The notes: generated by a model not told the origin, from the sequence alone. A stretch of DNA of 64,000 nucleotides from Allobosea sp. 67-29 (GCF_001898115.1 NZ_MKSQ01000007.1:223324-287323), one strand, 5' to 3'; numbered from the stretch's first letter, positions 16,726 to 25,765 are shown. Numbers and translations are program-made.

Positions 16726-19244
16726 GCCTTCGCGCCCTGCTCACCCATCCGGTCCTCTGGGTCGGCCTCGTCCTCTGCGGCCTGACGGCGCTCTGGCTCG
16801 CGCTCGGCGCGCCGGTCGGCCTGATCACCCAGATCGCGATCTACACGCTCTACGGCATGGGGGTGAACCTGCTCGTCGGCTATACCGGGCTGGTTCCCTT
16901 CGGCGCCTCCGTCTTCTTTGGCTGCGCCAGCTATGCCGCCGCCTTCTTCGTGCTCGGGCGGATCTCCGGCGACCTCGGCGGCATCGTGCTCTCCACCGTA
17001 TTCTCGCTGGCGCTCGGTCTCGTGCTGGGCGCGCTGATCCTGCGCCGCAAGGGGCTCTATTTCTCGCTGCTGACGCTGGCCTGCTCGCAGATCGCCTTCG
17101 AGGTCGCCTTCAAATGGACAGCCGTGACCGGCGGCGAGAACGGGCTCCAGGGCGTGGCGCGCCCGAGCTTCCCGAGCGATCTCGGCTTCCACGGCTTCGT
17201 CATCGCCTGCGTCCTGGCGGGCGTCTGGCTGCTCTGGCGCATCCTGCATGCGCCCTTCGGCCGGGCGCTGCAGGCCGTGCGCGACAACGAGCAGCGCGCC
17301 CGCAGCCTCGGCTTCAACGTCTATCTGCTGCGGCTCGGCGCCTTCGTGCTGATGGCGGGCTTCGTCGGCTTTTCCGGCGCATTGCTGACCTTCCTGCTCC
17401 AGGGCGTCTACGCCAACAATCTGAGCTGGCAGCATGCCGGCGACGCGTTGCTGATGACCGTGCTCGGCGGCGTCCACCATTTCCTCGGCCCGCTCTGGGG
17501 CGCGATCGGCTTCATCATCCTGGAGAACCGGCTTTCGGCCGTCACCGAGAACTGGTGGTTGATCTTCGCGCCGATCCTGATCCTGTTCGCGCTGCTCTCG
17601 CCGGAGGGCATCACCGGGCTGGCGCAGCGCCTCTTCGGCCGCCAGCGCTGGACGCTGACGCGCAACACGATTCCCCCGCGCCCGGCCGTGATCGAGCCCT
17701 ATGTCAGCGCCGCGCAGGCGATGGACCCGGACAGGCCGATCCTGGAGACGCGCAAGCTCTCCAAGCAGTTCGGCAGCCTCGTCACCGCCAGGGAGATCGA
17801 CCTCCAGGTCCGACCCTTCGTGCTGCACTCGATCATCGGCCCCAACGGCGCCGGCAAGACGACCTTCTACAACATGCTGACCGGCGTGCTGCCGCCGAGC
17901 GCGGGACAGGTCTTCTTCGAGGGACGCGACATCACCAGGCTCCCGATGCATGCCCGTGCCCGGCTCGGCATCGCCCGCTCCTTCCAGATCCTCTCGATCT
18001 TCCCGAACCTGACCGTGTTCGAGAATGTCCGGATCGCGGTGCAGGCCCAGCGCCGCGGCGCCCGTGGCCTGCTGCGCGACGCCCATGCCGATGCCGAGGT
18101 CAACGCCCGCACCTGGTCGCTGCTCGATGCGGTCGGCCTCGTCGACCACGCAGCCGAGCCGAGCCAGGACCTGCCGCACGGCGCCAAGCGCCTGCTCGAG
18201 ATCGCGGTGACGCTGGCGATCGAGTCGAAGCTGCTGCTGCTCGACGAGCCGCTCGCCGGCCTCGCCGAGGCGGACCGCATCGTCGTCGCCGACCTGATCC
18301 AGCGGCTGGCGCAGCGCCATGCCGTGCTGCTGATCGAGCACGACATCGACCGGGTGCTGGCGATCTCCGACCGCATTTCCGTCCTGCATCAGGGCCGGAT
18401 GATCGCGGACGGCAAGCCGGCCGACGTCGCGCGCAATCCCGAGGTGATCGCCGCCTATCTCGGCGCCGCCAAGGATGGCGAGCGGGCGACCGCTCCCGCC
18501 GTGGACCGCTCCGGCGCGAAGACCGACGCCGTGCTGCTCGAGGCGAAAGGCATCGCCGTCGGCTATAGCGGCAGCACCGTCCTCTCCGGCGTCGACATCG
18601 CGATCCGCGAGGGCGAGGCCGTCGCCCTGCTCGGCCGCAACGGCGTCGGCAAGACGACGCTGCTGCGGGCGCTGACCGGCAGCCTGCCGCTCGACGCAGG
18701 CTCGATCCGCTTCGCCGGAACCGACCTGCGCAGGCTCAAGCCCTTCGAGATCAACCGGCTCGGCATCTCGCTGGTGCCGGAGGGGCGGCGCCTGTTCCCG
18801 AACCTGACCGTGACCGAGAACCTGCTGCTCGCCCAGCGCCCCGGTGGGATCAGCCTGGAAGAGGCCTTCGCCCTGTTCCCCCGCCTCAGGACGCGCCAGG
18901 CGGCGAAGGCGGAGAACCTGTCCGGCGGCGAGCGCCAGATGGTGGCGATCGCCCGCGCGCTGATGGTGCCCAGCAAGCTCGTTCTGCTCGACGAGCCTTT
19001 CGAGGGGCTGGCGCCAGCCGTCGTCAACGAGGTCATGGAAGCGCTGGTCAAGCTGCGCGGCCGCGTCGCCATGGTCATCGTCGAGCACCATGCCGAGCTC
19101 GTGCTGCCGATCGCCGACCGCGCCTATGTGCTGGTCAACGGCCAGGTCGCATTCGAAGGCGAGGCAACCGAGCTGGAGCATGACGAAGCGACGCAGGCCC
19201 GCCTGCTCGGCGTCGTCGAGACCGAACCGCAATGCGCCGCCTGA
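16722..19244 (+). CDS. LivM-LivG-LivF fusion: permease plus two ABC ATPases in one chain
   Basis: A single uninterrupted 840-codon frame. Residues 1 to about 310 are a LivM-type permease (YTLYGMGVNLLVGYTG, multiple membrane helices). About 335-580 is a LivG-type ATPase with Walker A GPNGAGKT (373-380), signature LPHGAKRLLEIA and Walker B LLLLDEPLAG. After a linker (about 581-600), about 601-840 is a LivF-type ATPase with Walker A GRNGVGKT (638-645), signature LSGGERQMVAIA and Walker B LVLLDEPFEG. These are normally three proteins. With LivH (ATGA overlap) it would complete the importer from only two membrane-associated chains. I see no frameshift or internal stop at either junction. Substrate unknown. 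Confidence 0.93.
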   Translation: MSLRALLTHPVLWVGLVLCGLTALWLALGAPVGLITQIAIYTLYGMGVNLLVGYTGLVPFGASVFFGCASYAAAFFVLGRISGDLGGIVLSTVFSLALGLVLGALILRRKGLYFSLLTLACSQIAFEVAFKWTAVTGGENGLQGVARPSFPSDLGFHGFVIACVLAGVWLLWRILHAPFGRALQAVRDNEQRARSLGFNVYLLRLGAFVLMAGFVGFSGALLTFLLQGVYANNLSWQHAGDALLMTVLGGVHHFLGPLWGAIGFIILENRLSAVTENWWLIFAPILILFALLSPEGITGLAQRLFGRQRWTLTRNTIPPRPAVIEPYVSAAQAMDPDRPILETRKLSKQFGSLVTAREIDLQVRPFVLHSIIGPNGAGKTTFYNMLTGVLPPSAGQVFFEGRDITRLPMHARARLGIARSFQILSIFPNLTVFENVRIAVQAQRRGARGLLRDAHADAEVNARTWSLLDAVGLVDHAAEPSQDLPHGAKRLLEIAVTLAIESKLLLLDEPLAGLAEADRIVVADLIQRLAQRHAVLLIEHDIDRVLAISDRISVLHQGRMIADGKPADVARNPEVIAAYLGAAKDGERATAPAVDRSGAKTDAVLLEAKGIAVGYSGSTVLSGVDIAIREGEAVALLGRNGVGKTTLLRALTGSLPLDAGSIRFAGTDLRRLKPFEINRLGISLVPEGRRLFPNLTVTENLLLAQRPGGISLEEAFALFPRLRTRQAAKAENLSGGERQMVAIARALMVPSKLVLLDEPFEGLAPAVVNEVMEALVKLRGRVAMVIVEHHAELVLPIADRAYVLVNGQVAFEGEATELEHDEATQARLLGVVETEPQCAA

Positions 19245-19276
19245 ACGGCGGCGCGTCAGCATCCGAGGACAACGCC

Positions 19277-20083
19277 ATGGACTTCCAGATCACCGGGGCG
19301 ACCCGCCTCAACGTCATCGTCGGCGAGCCGATCGCGCAGGTGAAATCGCCCGGCGGCATGACCGCGGCCTTCGCCGAGCGCGGCCATGACGGCATCGTCG
19401 CGCCGGTCCGCGTGGCGCCCGATCATCTCGAGGCCTTCCTCAAGGCCGCCGACCACGTGCCGAATCTCGATGGAATCATCGTCACGGTGCCGCATAAGTT
19501 CGCCTGCCATCGGCACTGCGTCAGCGCGACCGAGCGCGGCGATTTCCTCGGCGCGGTCAATATCATGCGACGGCGCAAGGATGGCGGCTGGCATGGGGAG
19601 ATGGTCGACGGCGTGGGCTTCGTCGGTGCGGTCAAGGCCAATGGCGGCCAGCCGCAGGGCAAGCGCGCACTGCTGGTCGGTGCCGGCGGCGCGGGCTCGG
19701 CCATCGCCCTCGCGCTCGTCGATGCCGGCGTCAGCGAGCTTGCGATCCATGATGCGGACACCGCCCGCCGCGACAGCCTGATCGAGCGGCTGAACAGCAA
19801 GGGCAAGGCGAAGGTCTTCGCCGGCTCGCCCGACCCGACCGGATTCGATCTCGTCGCCAATGCCACGCCCGCCGGCATGAAGCCGGGCGACGCGCTGCCG
19901 GTCGAGGTCGACAAGCTCTCGCCCGAGACCTTCGTCGGCTGCGTCATCACCGTTCCGGCGATCTCGCCGCTGATCGAGGCGGCCCGCGCCCGCGGCTGCC
20001 GCACCTCGACCGGCACGCAGATGTATCAGGCGCTGCAGAACGCGATGGTCGAGTTTCTGCTCGCGGGCGAGCGCATCGGCTGA
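19277..20083 (+). CDS. shikimate dehydrogenase-like (AroE family) oxidoreductase
   Basis: 268 residues with an AroE fold: N-terminal substrate domain, then Rossmann motif VGAGGAGSAIALAL. The catalytic Lys74 (VTVPHK) and Asp111 (VDGVGF) are kept. Substrate contacts differ from housekeeping AroE: the canonical HSxSP Ser is replaced in GEPIAQVKSP (QVKS), and GAVNT reads GAVNI. I therefore read it as a quinate/shikimate-like dehydrogenase with altered specificity serving this pathway, not the biosynthetic enzyme. ATG 19277 is 32 bases after the transporter stop. Confidence 0.82.
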   Translation: MDFQITGATRLNVIVGEPIAQVKSPGGMTAAFAERGHDGIVAPVRVAPDHLEAFLKAADHVPNLDGIIVTVPHKFACHRHCVSATERGDFLGAVNIMRRRKDGGWHGEMVDGVGFVGAVKANGGQPQGKRALLVGAGGAGSAIALALVDAGVSELAIHDADTARRDSLIERLNSKGKAKVFAGSPDPTGFDLVANATPAGMKPGDALPVEVDKLSPETFVGCVITVPAISPLIEAARARGCRTSTGTQMYQALQNAMVEFLLAGERIG

Positions 20084-20092
20084 GGCAGGTCA

Positions 20093-21841
20093 ATGTTCAC
20101 GACCCTGAAGAATGTGCCGGAGCAACCGGAATACGATCTCGTCGTCGTCGGCTCGGGCGCCGCCGGGCTGTCCGCCGCGGTCTTCGCCGCGATCGAGGGG
20201 CGCTCCGTCCTGGTGATCGAGCGCACGGACCATGTCGGCGGAACCAGCGCGCTCTCCGCCGCGACGACCTGGGTGCCGAACTCGCTGCATGCGGAGAAGG
20301 TCGCGACCGGCGACAGCATCGAGCAGGCCGCCCGCTTCCTCGACGGCGTCGTCGGCAACCGCACCTCGTCCCGCTTGCGCGACGCCTTCCTGCGCGCCGG
20401 CCCCGAGGCGATCGCCACGCTCGAGAGCCGGACCGACGTACATTTCCGGCCCTACCCGACGCATCCCGATTATGAATCCGATGTCGAGGGCTCGACCTTG
20501 CGCGGGCGAGCGCTGGAGCCGGTGGCCTTCGACGGCCGGCAGCTCGGCGCCGACATCGACCGCATCCGCCCGCCGATCCCGGAATTCACGCTGTTCGGTG
20601 GCATGATGATCGACCGCACCGATATCGGCCACCTGCTCAACCTGCGCAAATCCTGGGCCTCCTTCCGGCATGCCGCGGGCATCATCGGTCGCTACGGCGT
20701 CGATCGCCTGCGCAAGCGGCGCGGCACGCGCCTCGTCATGGGCAACGCGCTGATCGGCGGCCTGCTGCTGACCCTCAAGAAGCATGGCGGCACGGTCGTG
20801 ACCGCCTGTTCGGTCGACGAGCTCCTGACCGGGCCGGAAGGCGTTATCGGCGTGAATGCCGTCCAGGGCGATCTTCGCCGCGAGATCAGGGCCCGGCTCG
20901 GCGTCGTGCTCGCGGCCGGCGGCTACAATCGCCATCCGCAGCGGCGCGCCGAGATGCTGAACGAGCCGGTGCCGTCCTTCAGCCCGGCCGCGCCAGGCCA
21001 TACCGGCGCGATGCAAGATCTGGCGCTCAGGCTCGGAGCGCGCTTCGGCGAGAGCAATCTCGACAACGCCTATTGGGCGCCGGTCTCGACCCGCAAGCGC
21101 TCCGACGGCACCACCGCCGTCTTCCCGCATTTCGTGCTCGACCGTAGCAAGCCGGGCACCGTCTGCGTCGACCAGGGCGGGAGGCGCTTCGTCAATGAAT
21201 CGACCTCCTACCACCTGTTCAGCCGCGCGATGTTCGAGGCCAACCGCAGCCGGCCGACCATCCCCTGCTGGATCGTCACCGATGCCGACGGATTGCGCCG
21301 CTATGGGCTCGGTATGGTCCGCATGGGCACGAAGAACCTGCAGCCCTTCCTCGCCGACGGCTATCTCGTCGAGGCGTCCTCGATCGTCGAGCTCGCCGGC
21401 AAGATCGGCGCCGATCCGGCGGCGCTGTCAGAGACGATCGCCCATATGAACGACTACGCCCGCACCGGCGTCGATCCGGAGTTCGGTCGCGGCACCACCG
21501 ACTATCATCGCGTCAATGGCGACGCCTCGCGCGGCCTTCCCAATCCGACGCTGGGACCGATCGCGACCGCGCCCTTCTACGCGGTCAAGCTGACCCCCGG
21601 CGATATCGGCGCCGCAACGGGGCTCGTCATCGACGAGGATGCTCAGGTGCTGGGTGAAGGCGACCGTCCGATCGGCCGGCTCTATGCCTGCGGCAACGAG
21701 GCGAACTCGATCATGGGCGGCACCTATCCGGGCCCGGGCATCACCATTGGCCCGGCGATCACCTTCGCCTTCCGCGCGGTGCGCCATGCGCTGGGCTCTC
21801 CGGTTTCGTCGCGGGCTTCCGCGCCCGGACAGGCCGCCTGA
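20093..21841 (+). CDS. FAD-dependent oxidoreductase, fumarate reductase/3-ketosteroid dehydrogenase-like (first of pair)
   Basis: 582-residue flavoprotein. The dinucleotide motif is VVVGSGAAGLSAAVFAA (near 16-35), followed by ERTDHVGGTSALSAATTW; the C-terminal FAD segment is GRLYACGNEANSIMGGTYPG with GPGITIGPAITFAF. This family removes hydrogen across C-C bonds next to a carbonyl (3-ketosteroid 1-dehydrogenase and oxocyclohexanecarboxylate desaturases) or reduces enoates. No signal peptide is seen, so it is cytoplasmic. It lies 9 bases after the AroE-like gene and overlaps the next flavoprotein gene at TGATG. Confidence 0.88.
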   Translation: MFTTLKNVPEQPEYDLVVVGSGAAGLSAAVFAAIEGRSVLVIERTDHVGGTSALSAATTWVPNSLHAEKVATGDSIEQAARFLDGVVGNRTSSRLRDAFLRAGPEAIATLESRTDVHFRPYPTHPDYESDVEGSTLRGRALEPVAFDGRQLGADIDRIRPPIPEFTLFGGMMIDRTDIGHLLNLRKSWASFRHAAGIIGRYGVDRLRKRRGTRLVMGNALIGGLLLTLKKHGGTVVTACSVDELLTGPEGVIGVNAVQGDLRREIRARLGVVLAAGGYNRHPQRRAEMLNEPVPSFSPAAPGHTGAMQDLALRLGARFGESNLDNAYWAPVSTRKRSDGTTAVFPHFVLDRSKPGTVCVDQGGRRFVNESTSYHLFSRAMFEANRSRPTIPCWIVTDADGLRRYGLGMVRMGTKNLQPFLADGYLVEASSIVELAGKIGADPAALSETIAHMNDYARTGVDPEFGRGTTDYHRVNGDASRGLPNPTLGPIATAPFYAVKLTPGDIGAATGLVIDEDAQVLGEGDRPIGRLYACGNEANSIMGGTYPGPGITIGPAITFAFRAVRHALGSPVSSRASAPGQAA

Positions 21842-23559
21842 TGAAGCAAACCCTGCCGCAATCCTGCGACCTGCTGGTGATCGGCTCGGGCGCTGGAGGC
21901 CTTGCCGCGGCCGTGACCGCGGCGGCGCTCGGCCTCGATGTCGTCGTCGTCGAGAAGGAAAGCCGGTTCGGCGGTACGACCGCCTGGTCGGGCGGCTGGA
22001 TGTGGCTTCCTTGCAACCCGCTCGCCCGCGCCGCCGGCATCGAGGAGGATGAGGAAACCGTCCGCACCTATCTGCGGCACGAGCTCGGCGCGGATTACGA
22101 CGAGGCCCTCGTAACGACGTTGCTGGAACAGGGGCCGCGCATGGTCGCCTTCTTCCAGCGCGAGACGGCCGTCGACTTCATCGACGGTAACCAGATCCCG
22201 GATTTCCACGGCAAGAGCCCCGGTGCCGGCACCGGCGGCCGCTCGCTCTGCGCCAAGCCGTTCGACGGACGCGCGCTGGGCGCACGGCTCGAGGATCTGC
22301 GACCACCGCTGGAGGAAGTCGCCCCCTTCGGCATGAATATCGGTTCGGGCGCCGACCTCAGACATTTCCTCAATGCCACGCGCAAGCTGCCGTCCTTCCT
22401 TCATGTCCTGCGTCGTCTCGCCCGGCACTTCGCCGATCGTGCGCGGCATGGCCGCGGCCGGCATCTGGTCAACGGCAATGCGCTTGCGGCACGGCTCCTG
22501 AAATCCGCCGACGATCTCGGCATCGTGCTGCAGAACAACACCGCGGCCATCGAATTGCTGCGTGACGGAGACCAGATCGCCGGCGCGATCGTCGAGATGG
22601 GCGGACGCCGGCAGGCGATCCGCGCCTCGCGCGGCGTCGTGCTCGCCACCGGCGGCTTCCCGCATGACACGGCGCGGAAGGCTGCGCTGTTCCCGCATGC
22701 GCCGACCGGGCGTGAGCACTGGTCGGCCGCTCCTTGCGCCAACACCGGCGACGGCATCCGGCTCGGCGAAAGCGTCGGCGGCCATCTCGAAGCCGATCTG
22801 CCCGACGCCGGAGCCTGGGCGCCTGTCTCGCTCGTTCCGAAGCCAGGCGGCAAGACCGGCCGCTTCCCGCATCTGATCGAGCGCGCCAAGCCCGGCGCGA
22901 TCATGGTGCGTCGGGACGGGCGCCGCTTCTGCAACGAGGCGGATTCCTATCATGACGTGATGCAGGCACTTTTCGCCGCCACGACATCCGACGAGCCGGC
23001 GGAGTGCTGGCTGGTCTGCGACCATGCCTTCCTGCGTCGTTACGGGCTCGGCCGGGTCAGGCCCCGCCCCTTCCCGATCGGGCCGTGGCTGCGCAACGGC
23101 TATCTGAAGCGCGGCGACACGCCCGCGGCGCTGGCCCGGGCCTGCGGCATCGACGCGGCCGGGTTTTCCGCGACGCTCGCCAGCTATAACCGCGACGCCG
23201 CGCGGGGGCTCGATCCCGCCTTCGGCCGCGGCGACACGCCCTACAACCGGGTGCAGGGCGATCCGGAGCACCAGCCCAACCCTTGCGTCGCGCCGATCGG
23301 CCCCGGCCCCTTCTATGCGGTCAAGATCGTCGCCGGCAGCCTCGGCACCTTCGCCGGCTTGAAGACGGATGCCAGCGCCCGCGTGCTCGGGCCGGGCGAT
23401 GCGCCGATCCCGGGGCTCTATGCGGTGGGCAACGACATGTCGAGCATGATGGCGGGGCGCTATCCCGCCGGCGGCATCACGCTTGGGCCCGCCATGACCT
23501 TCGGCTACGTGGCCGCCCATCACGCCGGCGGCGTGCCCCTGACCAACAACCGCTCCTGA
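21841..23559 (+). CDS. FAD-dependent oxidoreductase, same family (second of pair)
   Basis: 572-residue paralogue of the preceding protein: VIGSGAGGLAAAVTAAALG, EKESRFGGTTAWSGGWMW, and C-terminal LYAVGNDMSSMMAGRYPAGG with GITLGPAMTFGY. The two align along their length but are clearly diverged, so they probably do successive or alternative steps. The ATG shares its first base with the upstream stop (TGATG), which suggests coupling and near-equal expression. Two tandem dehydrogenases of this type would suit stepwise desaturation of a ring. Confidence 0.88.
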   Translation: MKQTLPQSCDLLVIGSGAGGLAAAVTAAALGLDVVVVEKESRFGGTTAWSGGWMWLPCNPLARAAGIEEDEETVRTYLRHELGADYDEALVTTLLEQGPRMVAFFQRETAVDFIDGNQIPDFHGKSPGAGTGGRSLCAKPFDGRALGARLEDLRPPLEEVAPFGMNIGSGADLRHFLNATRKLPSFLHVLRRLARHFADRARHGRGRHLVNGNALAARLLKSADDLGIVLQNNTAAIELLRDGDQIAGAIVEMGGRRQAIRASRGVVLATGGFPHDTARKAALFPHAPTGREHWSAAPCANTGDGIRLGESVGGHLEADLPDAGAWAPVSLVPKPGGKTGRFPHLIERAKPGAIMVRRDGRRFCNEADSYHDVMQALFAATTSDEPAECWLVCDHAFLRRYGLGRVRPRPFPIGPWLRNGYLKRGDTPAALARACGIDAAGFSATLASYNRDAARGLDPAFGRGDTPYNRVQGDPEHQPNPCVAPIGPGPFYAVKIVAGSLGTFAGLKTDASARVLGPGDAPIPGLYAVGNDMSSMMAGRYPAGGITLGPAMTFGYVAAHHAGGVPLTNNRS

Positions 23560-23577
23560 ACGACGGGAAGACAGATC

Positions 23578-24192
23578 ATGCGCTATGAAATCGCCACCCT
23601 CACCGTCCGCCTCGGCAAGGCGGCTTCCGTGGTCGCCGCCATCGACGCGGCGCTGAAGGAGAGCGGCGCGAAGGGGCAGCTGCTCGGCTGCTGGACGAGC
23701 GAGATCGGCAGGCTCAACCAGATCTTGGTGTTGCGCGGCTTCGCCGACGAGCCCGAGCTCCGGCAGGAGCGCGAGCGCATGCTCGCCGGCAGCAATCCCT
23801 TCGGCTGCGGCGAGGATATCGAGGCGCTCGCCTTCGACAGCTATGCGCCCTTCCCCTTCCTGCCCCCGGTCGCGATCGGCAAGTTCGGTTCGGTCTATGA
23901 GATCCGCACCTACAAGCTGAAGCATGGCGGCGTACCGCCGACCATCGCCGCCTGGGAGGCCGCCGTGCCGGCCCGCGTCGCGCTCTCGCCGCTCGTCATC
24001 GCCATGTATGCGCTGGATGGGCCGCCGCGCTTCACCCATATCTGGCCCTTCGCCAGCCTCGACCAGCGCGCCGCTGTCCGGGCCGATTCCGTGGCCAAGG
24101 GCATCTGGCCGCCGAAGGGCGGGCCGCAATGGCTGACCGGCGAGATGTATTCGACGATCGCGCTGCCGACCGCGATCTCCCCCCTCGCCTGA
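23578..24192 (+). CDS. double NIPSNAP-domain protein
   Basis: 204 residues made of two similar halves of about 100 residues, each beginning with a YEI-type strand: MRYEIATLTVRLGKA and VYEIRTYKLKHGG. The second is the classic NIPSNAP opening. These dimeric ferredoxin-like alpha/beta barrels occur beside aromatic and alicyclic catabolic genes, but their biochemical role is mostly unknown. It starts 18 bases after the second flavoprotein and is clearly part of the same operon. Confidence 0.8.
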   Translation: MRYEIATLTVRLGKAASVVAAIDAALKESGAKGQLLGCWTSEIGRLNQILVLRGFADEPELRQERERMLAGSNPFGCGEDIEALAFDSYAPFPFLPPVAIGKFGSVYEIRTYKLKHGGVPPTIAAWEAAVPARVALSPLVIAMYALDGPPRFTHIWPFASLDQRAAVRADSVAKGIWPPKGGPQWLTGEMYSTIALPTAISPLA

Positions 24193-24206
24193 GCCGGAAC
24201 GCGACG

Positions 24207-25061
24207 ATGCCGACGATCTCGCTCGCCTATCTCACCACCGTACCGCTGCCCCCGCCCGAGGCCATCCGCCTCGCGGCCGAGCTGGGCTATCACGCCGTCG
24301 GCCTGCGCTCCCTGCCGGCGGCGCCGGGCGGCGATGCCAGCCCGCTGATCGAGGATGCCGCCTTGAGGGCCGAAACGCGCCGGGCGATCGCCTCGGGCGT
24401 GCCGGTCTTCGACATGGAGATCGTCCGGCTTGGGGCCGACTTCACGGTCGAGAGGTTCCGGCCTTTCCTCGATCTCTGCGGCGAACTCGGCGTCCGCGCG
24501 ATCCTGACCGCCGGCGACGACCCGGATGAATCTCGCTTGACCGCCTCCTATGCGGCCTTCTGCGAGGCCGCCGCCGCCTACGATCTCACCGCCAATCTCG
24601 AATTCATGCCCTGGACCCGTGTACCGGATGCACGCGCGGCCCTGCGTATCGTCGAGGCCGCCGGACAGCCGAACGGACGCGTCCTGGTCGATGCGCTCCA
24701 CGCCGGACGCTCGCGCACTACACTGGCGGACCTCGCCGCCATCCCGGCCGGCCGGTTGAGCTATGCCCAGATCTGTGACGCTCCCGGCGAAATTCCGGCG
24801 ACCGACGAGGGCCTGATCCACACGGCCCGGCAGGCACGGCTGCTGCCCGGAGAAGGCGGCATCGACCTGGTCGGCATCTTCAGCCAGCTGCCCGCCGAAT
24901 TGCCGATCAGCGTCGAGGTGCCGCATCTCGAGCGGACGGCGCGGCTGGGCGTGCGCGAATGGGCCCGGCAGGCCCTGGATGCGGCGCGCGCTACTCTCGA
25001 CGCCCGTGACGAAGCGGTCGTCGGCGGCGCCTCGCTGCGCCAGAAAGAAACGACACGATGA
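24207..25061 (+). CDS. sugar phosphate isomerase/epimerase-like TIM-barrel protein (second copy)
   Basis: 284 residues. The TIM-barrel pattern of the xylose isomerase-like superfamily shows in AAELGYHAVGLRSLP, TANLEFMPWTRVPD (metal-binding Glu), GRVLVDALHAGRS, LSYAQICDAPGE and PISVEVPHLE. It is not a close duplicate of the protein at 10624-11451. The same superfamily includes 3-dehydroshikimate dehydratase, of interest beside an AroE-like gene, but also many others. ATG 24207 was chosen; the upstream extension overlaps the NIPSNAP gene. The final bases overlap the SDR start as ATGA. Confidence 0.8.
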   Translation: MPTISLAYLTTVPLPPPEAIRLAAELGYHAVGLRSLPAAPGGDASPLIEDAALRAETRRAIASGVPVFDMEIVRLGADFTVERFRPFLDLCGELGVRAILTAGDDPDESRLTASYAAFCEAAAAYDLTANLEFMPWTRVPDARAALRIVEAAGQPNGRVLVDALHAGRSRTTLADLAAIPAGRLSYAQICDAPGEIPATDEGLIHTARQARLLPGEGGIDLVGIFSQLPAELPISVEVPHLERTARLGVREWARQALDAARATLDARDEAVVGGASLRQKETTR

Positions 25062-25765
25062 ACGCGATCGACCTGAACCGGCGCATCGCCCTTTTGACCG
25101 GCGGTGGCGGCGGCATCGGCCGCGCCGTGGCCGAACGCTTCGCCGCCTCCGGCGCGACCGTGATCGTCTGGGACCTGGCCGGCCCGGCCGACGAGCGCAT
25201 CGACGTCACCGACGAGGCGGCCGTGACGGCCGCGATGCAGCGCCTGCTCGCCCGCCATGGCCGCCTCGACATCCTGGTCAACTGCGCGGGCATCACCGGC
25301 CCCAATCTGCGGATCGAGGACTACCCGCTGGCAGACTGGCAGCGCACCGTCGACATCAGCCTGAAGAGCACCTTTCTGTGCTGCAAGGCCGCCGTTCCGG
25401 CGATGCGGGCGCAGAACAGCGGGCGCATCGTCAACCTCGCCTCGATCGCGGGCAAGGAAGGCAACGCGACGATGACGGCCTATTCCGCCGCCAAGGGCGC
25501 CGTCATCGCGCTGACCAAGGCGCTCGGCAGGGAACTGGCCGACACCGGCATCCGCGTGAACTGCGTGGCCCCGGCCGTGATCGCCACGCCGATGAACCAG
25601 CAGATGACGCCGGAGGCCTATGCTGCGGTGGTCGCGAAGATTCCGCTCGGCCGCCCGGGCCAGCCGGAAGAGGTCGCGGCGATGATCGCATGGCTGGCGT
25701 CCGACGAGTGCTCGTTCTCCACCGGCGCCTGCTTCGATTTGTCCGGCGGTCGCGCTACCTATTGA
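25058..25765 (+). CDS. short-chain dehydrogenase/reductase
   Basis: 235-residue classical SDR: cofactor motif TGGGGGIG (14-21), NCAG (75-78), catalytic Ser129, Tyr142 and Lys146 (YSAAK), and the C-terminal GRPGQPEEVAAMIAWLAS segment. Asp39 at the end of the second strand (VWDL) favours NAD over NADP. FabG-like SDRs act on many hydroxy/keto substrates. It is the last gene of the plus operon and overlaps the previous gene by four bases. Function within the pathway is inferred only. Confidence 0.9.
   Translation: MNAIDLNRRIALLTGGGGGIGRAVAERFAASGATVIVWDLAGPADERIDVTDEAAVTAAMQRLLARHGRLDILVNCAGITGPNLRIEDYPLADWQRTVDISLKSTFLCCKAAVPAMRAQNSGRIVNLASIAGKEGNATMTAYSAAKGAVIALTKALGRELADTGIRVNCVAPAVIATPMNQQMTPEAYAAVVAKIPLGRPGQPEEVAAMIAWLASDECSFSTGACFDLSGGRATY

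Noticed and set aside
18175..18215. Unusual LivG signature LPHGAKR instead of LSYGQQR, considered as a dead ATPase
   Set aside because: LPHGxKR variants occur in a subgroup of LivG-like ATPases, and Walker A, Walker B and the catalytic Glu are intact.
16560..19262. 900-codon minus-strand frame across the LivMGF fusion
   Set aside because: Antisense shadow of the fusion gene; the sense frame has all ABC motifs and the antisense product is low-complexity.
21724..24129. 801-codon minus-strand frame across the second flavoprotein and NIPSNAP genes
   Set aside because: Spans two clear plus-strand genes and their junction, with no recognisable domain.
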